A program made the position numbers and the translations under genes. The notes beneath the pieces are model-generated. The model was not told where the DNA came from. It saw only the letters and a list, made by a program, of their open reading frames with translations, and ran no database searches. Shown here in pieces: positions 5,303 to 7,670 of a stretch of DNA of 7,670 nucleotides. The first letter of the stretch is position 1, and the number at the start of each line of letters is the position of its first letter. This stretch comes from Nitrospira sp. UBA6909 (GTDB taxonomy: Bacteria; Nitrospirota; Nitrospiria; Nitrospirales; Nitrospiraceae), in assembly GCA_002451055.1 (NCBI GenBank), contig DKBD01000205.1, positions 5,640-13,309 of the forward strand, written 5' to 3'.

Positions 5303-7615
5303 CTACTTGATGGCGACGGCTTTGACTTCCTTGTACGTGGTGTGACCCTGAAGCACCTTTTGAATGCCGTCTTGCATCAGTGTGGTCATACCTTCGGCAA
5401 TGGCGGTCTTCAGCATGTCTTCGGTGCGGGCTTTCTGTTGTATCATGCGCTTCATTTGATCGGTGCCGATCAGCAGTTCGTGCAACGCGACTCGTCCTTT
5501 GAAGCCTGTCCGGTTGCAGGTTTCGCACCCCTTGCCGCGAACCAATCGAAACGAATTGTCTTGCTTCATGCCGAGCTTGTCCCAATACTCCGGTCCGTAC
5601 CCGGCCCGGAGCTCTTCATATTCCTCTGGAGTCCCGACGTATTGCTCTTTGCAGTCCTTGCAGATGCGTCGGGCAAGCCGTTGCGCAAGGACACCGAGCA
5701 TGGCATCGGCAAAGCTGAAGGGGTCGCAACCCATGTCCAGCAGTCGGGTGACGGTTTCAACGGCGCTGTTTGTATGCAAGGTGCTCAATACCAAATGACC
5801 GGTGAGAGAGGCTTCAATACCGGTGTCCGCCGTTTCTTTGTCCCGCATTTCGCCGACCATGATGACATCCGGGTCCGCGCGGAGGAAGGCGCGCATCGCG
5901 GCGGCGAAGGTGAATCCGATCTTTGGCTGGACTTGGACCTGACGGAGCCCATATTGCGTGATTTCGACCGGGTCTTCCGCCGTCCAAATTTTGATATCAG
6001 GCGTGTTGATATTGCCGAGGACGGAGTGGAGCGTGGTTGTTTTCCCCGATCCGGTAGGGCCGACGCAGAGAATGATCCCGTAGGGTTTTTCGGAAATTTC
6101 TTTGAGCATTTTGAGATTTCGTTCCGAAAACCCCATTTTGTCAAGCGGCAACGGCTCACTGGCTGCGAGGATACGCATCACTACGTCTTCGTTGTGGCCG
6201 GCCGTGGGAATAGTGGCGACACGGAGTTCGATCTCTTTGGTGTCGGTCAGCTTGAATTTGATTTTGCCGTCTTGCGGTTTGCGCCGTTCGGCGATGTCCA
6301 GGCTGGCCATGATCTTGAGCCGTGAGACGATGGCGCGTCGGTAGCTCGGAGGAATTTTCATGTATTCGTAACAATCGCCGTCGACCCGGAACCGCACCAT
6401 GGTGTCTCGTTTTTCTCCGTAGGGCTCGATGTGGATATCCGAGGTGTTTTGCCGATAGGCATCGGCGATGATCTGGTTCGCCAAGCGGACGATCGCACTG
6501 TCGTTTTCATCCAGCCCTCCGCCTGCGGCGGTCTCCTCCATCGCCTCGGCTTGTGCTTCGGTCACGAGCTCGCCGAGGATGTCGGAGACATTTTCGTCGA
6601 GTTTGCGTCCCGCCCCGTCGCCTTGTCCCGAGGTGAGGAATTGCGCGATGTCGCGCCGCAGGCTGACGGCGAACCGGATATTGAGCCCGGGGAACGTTCG
6701 CTTGATGTCCTGCACGCGATCCAGATTTCCCGGGTCGTCGGTCAAGATTTCAATGGATGTTCGATCCCGTCGGAGTGGCATCCAGTGGTTCTTCTTCAAG
6801 TAGTCGACGTTGAGGTTCTTGAGTAGTTCGATATCGACGACGGTGCGTTCGCTATATTCGATGTAGGGGCATTTGTAGAAATGCGCAAGCGACTTGCCGA
6901 GGTCGATTTTGGGAATCTTATACTTCTCGATGAGGATGCTTTCCAAATCGCTGACGCCTTTGCGTGACTCGGCGACTGCGTTGTCGATGTCTCTCTGCGC
7001 GATGCGGTTGCCGCTTAGCAAGAGATCGAATTTGGAGGGATTCTTCTTGACGGCGGTCTTTAGATTATAGAAGACGATGCTGAGCGCTTTGGCGATTTCG
7101 GCGACGGATTCTTCGTCTTTTCTTGTGAAACGGGATCCGTTTTTCTTGTTCAGGAGTTGGAAGACACCCATCAAATACTTGTTGTCGGCAACGATGGGGT
7201 AGGTCAGCACTTGTTTGGTTTTGAATCCGGTCCGCTTGTCGGACGCACTCTCATGCAGGAGCGAGGGGTGAATGCTCCGCAGTTCCGCAGCATTGTATGC
7301 GTCAGCAATGTTGACGGGACGTAGGTATTTGGCGCAGAAGCCGGCCAGGCTCTGTTCAGTGATGGGAATACGGACTTCTTCGACACTGTCGACATGGGGG
7401 ATTTTGGAAAAGATTTCTTTCTTATCCGAATCGAAGGCGAAAATCGTCAAGTCTTGTGCGTCGAAGAGACTGAGAATGTCATGGTGGAGGTCCAGAATAA
7501 TCTGATCAAGGTTTGCCGCAGCCTGGATTTGAGCGATGATCCGCTTGACGTGTTCGGCATGCTCGACCTTCAGTTGCAGATCATGAAGACTCTGAGTCAT
7601 CGGTTTGACTTCCAT
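5303..7615 (-). CDS. GAF-domain GspE/PilB-family type II secretion / type IV pilus assembly ATPase
   Basis: This 770-residue cytoplasmic hexameric-type ATPase would power pilus extension or type II secretion. The N-terminal third (about 20-185) reads as a GAF sensor domain, including LTYPIVADNKYLMGVFQLLNK (split at 137-157). Residues about 197-330 resemble the MshEN/GspE N-terminal domain. The ATPase core follows: SDIHIEP (392-398), Walker A GPTGSGKTT (519-527), Asp box WTAEDPVE (544-551), Walker B DPDVIMVGEMRD (581-592), His box GHLVLSTLHTN (606-616) and the zinc tetracysteine C652/C655/C697/C700. All key residues are present, so it should be active. The GAF fusion makes it about 200 residues longer than ordinary PilB. 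ATG 7615 has GAGGAG ten bases upstream; an ATG at 7600 is possible. The frame stays open to the window edge, so a longer form is not excluded. PilB versus GspE cannot be settled here. Confidence 0.93.
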   Translation of the reverse strand: MEVKPMTQSLHDLQLKVEHAEHVKRIIAQIQAAANLDQIILDLHHDILSLFDAQDLTIFAFDSDKKEIFSKIPHVDSVEEVRIPITEQSLAGFCAKYLRPVNIADAYNAAELRSIHPSLLHESASDKRTGFKTKQVLTYPIVADNKYLMGVFQLLNKKNGSRFTRKDEESVAEIAKALSIVFYNLKTAVKKNPSKFDLLLSGNRIAQRDIDNAVAESRKGVSDLESILIEKYKIPKIDLGKSLAHFYKCPYIEYSERTVVDIELLKNLNVDYLKKNHWMPLRRDRTSIEILTDDPGNLDRVQDIKRTFPGLNIRFAVSLRRDIAQFLTSGQGDGAGRKLDENVSDILGELVTEAQAEAMEETAAGGGLDENDSAIVRLANQIIADAYRQNTSDIHIEPYGEKRDTMVRFRVDGDCYEYMKIPPSYRRAIVSRLKIMASLDIAERRKPQDGKIKFKLTDTKEIELRVATIPTAGHNEDVVMRILAASEPLPLDKMGFSERNLKMLKEISEKPYGIILCVGPTGSGKTTTLHSVLGNINTPDIKIWTAEDPVEITQYGLRQVQVQPKIGFTFAAAMRAFLRADPDVIMVGEMRDKETADTGIEASLTGHLVLSTLHTNSAVETVTRLLDMGCDPFSFADAMLGVLAQRLARRICKDCKEQYVGTPEEYEELRAGYGPEYWDKLGMKQDNSFRLVRGKGCETCNRTGFKGRVALHELLIGTDQMKRMIQQKARTEDMLKTAIAEGMTTLMQDGIQKVLQGHTTYKEVKAVAIK

Positions 7616-7629
7616 TCCGGCGGTGCTCC

Positions 7630-7670
7630 TCAGATCAGATCGATAACCCCTTCGGGCGGTACGAACATCC
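7630..7670 (-). CDS. Possible C-terminal end of an upstream minus-strand gene
   Basis: One minus-strand frame entering from the right edge reads MFVPPEGVIDLI and stops at the TGA at 7632-7630, 14 bases before the ATPase start. That spacing and the placement of the ATPase ribosome site between them fit an operon. Only twelve residues are visible, another frame also ends nearby (TGA at 7637-7635), and no family can be recognised, so this is tentative. Confidence 0.3.
   Translation of the reverse strand, partial: MFVPPEGVIDLI

Noticed and set aside
5288..6325. Long plus-strand open frame of 345 codons opposite the ATPase gene.
   Set aside because: It is fully antisense to the ATPase core, where all catalytic motifs are intact, and its product resembles no family. 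It is a shadow of codon bias.

Overview
The window reads as chromosomal DNA of a Gram-negative, GC-rich bacterium. The KimA-type permease, RhlE-type helicase, PilZ pair and GAF-fused pilus ATPase together suggest Nitrospirota (Nitrospira-like). That placement rests on recalled resemblance, not on a marker gene, and is moderate at best. I see no rRNA, tRNA, CRISPR array or intact mobile element.

Left block (1-2050, minus strand): a KimA/YdaO-like APC-superfamily permease is followed, through an ATGA stop/start overlap, by the N-terminus of an exported protein that runs off the window edge. The permease keeps the family's full length and C-terminal cytosolic domain. Two acidic residues I recall as lining the potassium path in Bacillus KimA are Asn and Ser here.

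Middle block (2360-4507, plus strand): a divergent intergenic region with three dyads leads into an RhlE-type DEAD-box RNA helicase. Two tandem, overlapping, paralogous PilZ (c-di-GMP receptor) genes follow. The ribosome binding site of the first PilZ gene forms one whole arm of a perfect 11-bp inverted repeat, so its translation may be controlled by RNA structure.

Right block (4508-7670): a 267-bp stretch rich in short inverted repeats has no recognisable gene. Next, on the minus strand, is a decayed MltC-like lytic transglycosylase. It has an intact lipoprotein signal and ribosome site, but the middle of the gene is missing, the frame is shifted, and an in-frame TAG interrupts the conserved C-terminus. 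Upstream of it, past a strong terminator-like hairpin, is a 770-residue GAF + MshEN/GspE-N + PilB/GspE-type secretion or pilus ATPase. A possible tail of one more minus-strand gene touches the right edge.

Two PilZ proteins converging on a pilus/secretion ATPase suggest a c-di-GMP-linked surface-motility or secretion locus. This is inferred from proximity only. The best leads for novelty are the hairpin over the PilZ ribosome site, the altered ion-path residues of the KimA homologue, and the transglycosylase relic with the hairpin-rich tract beside it.
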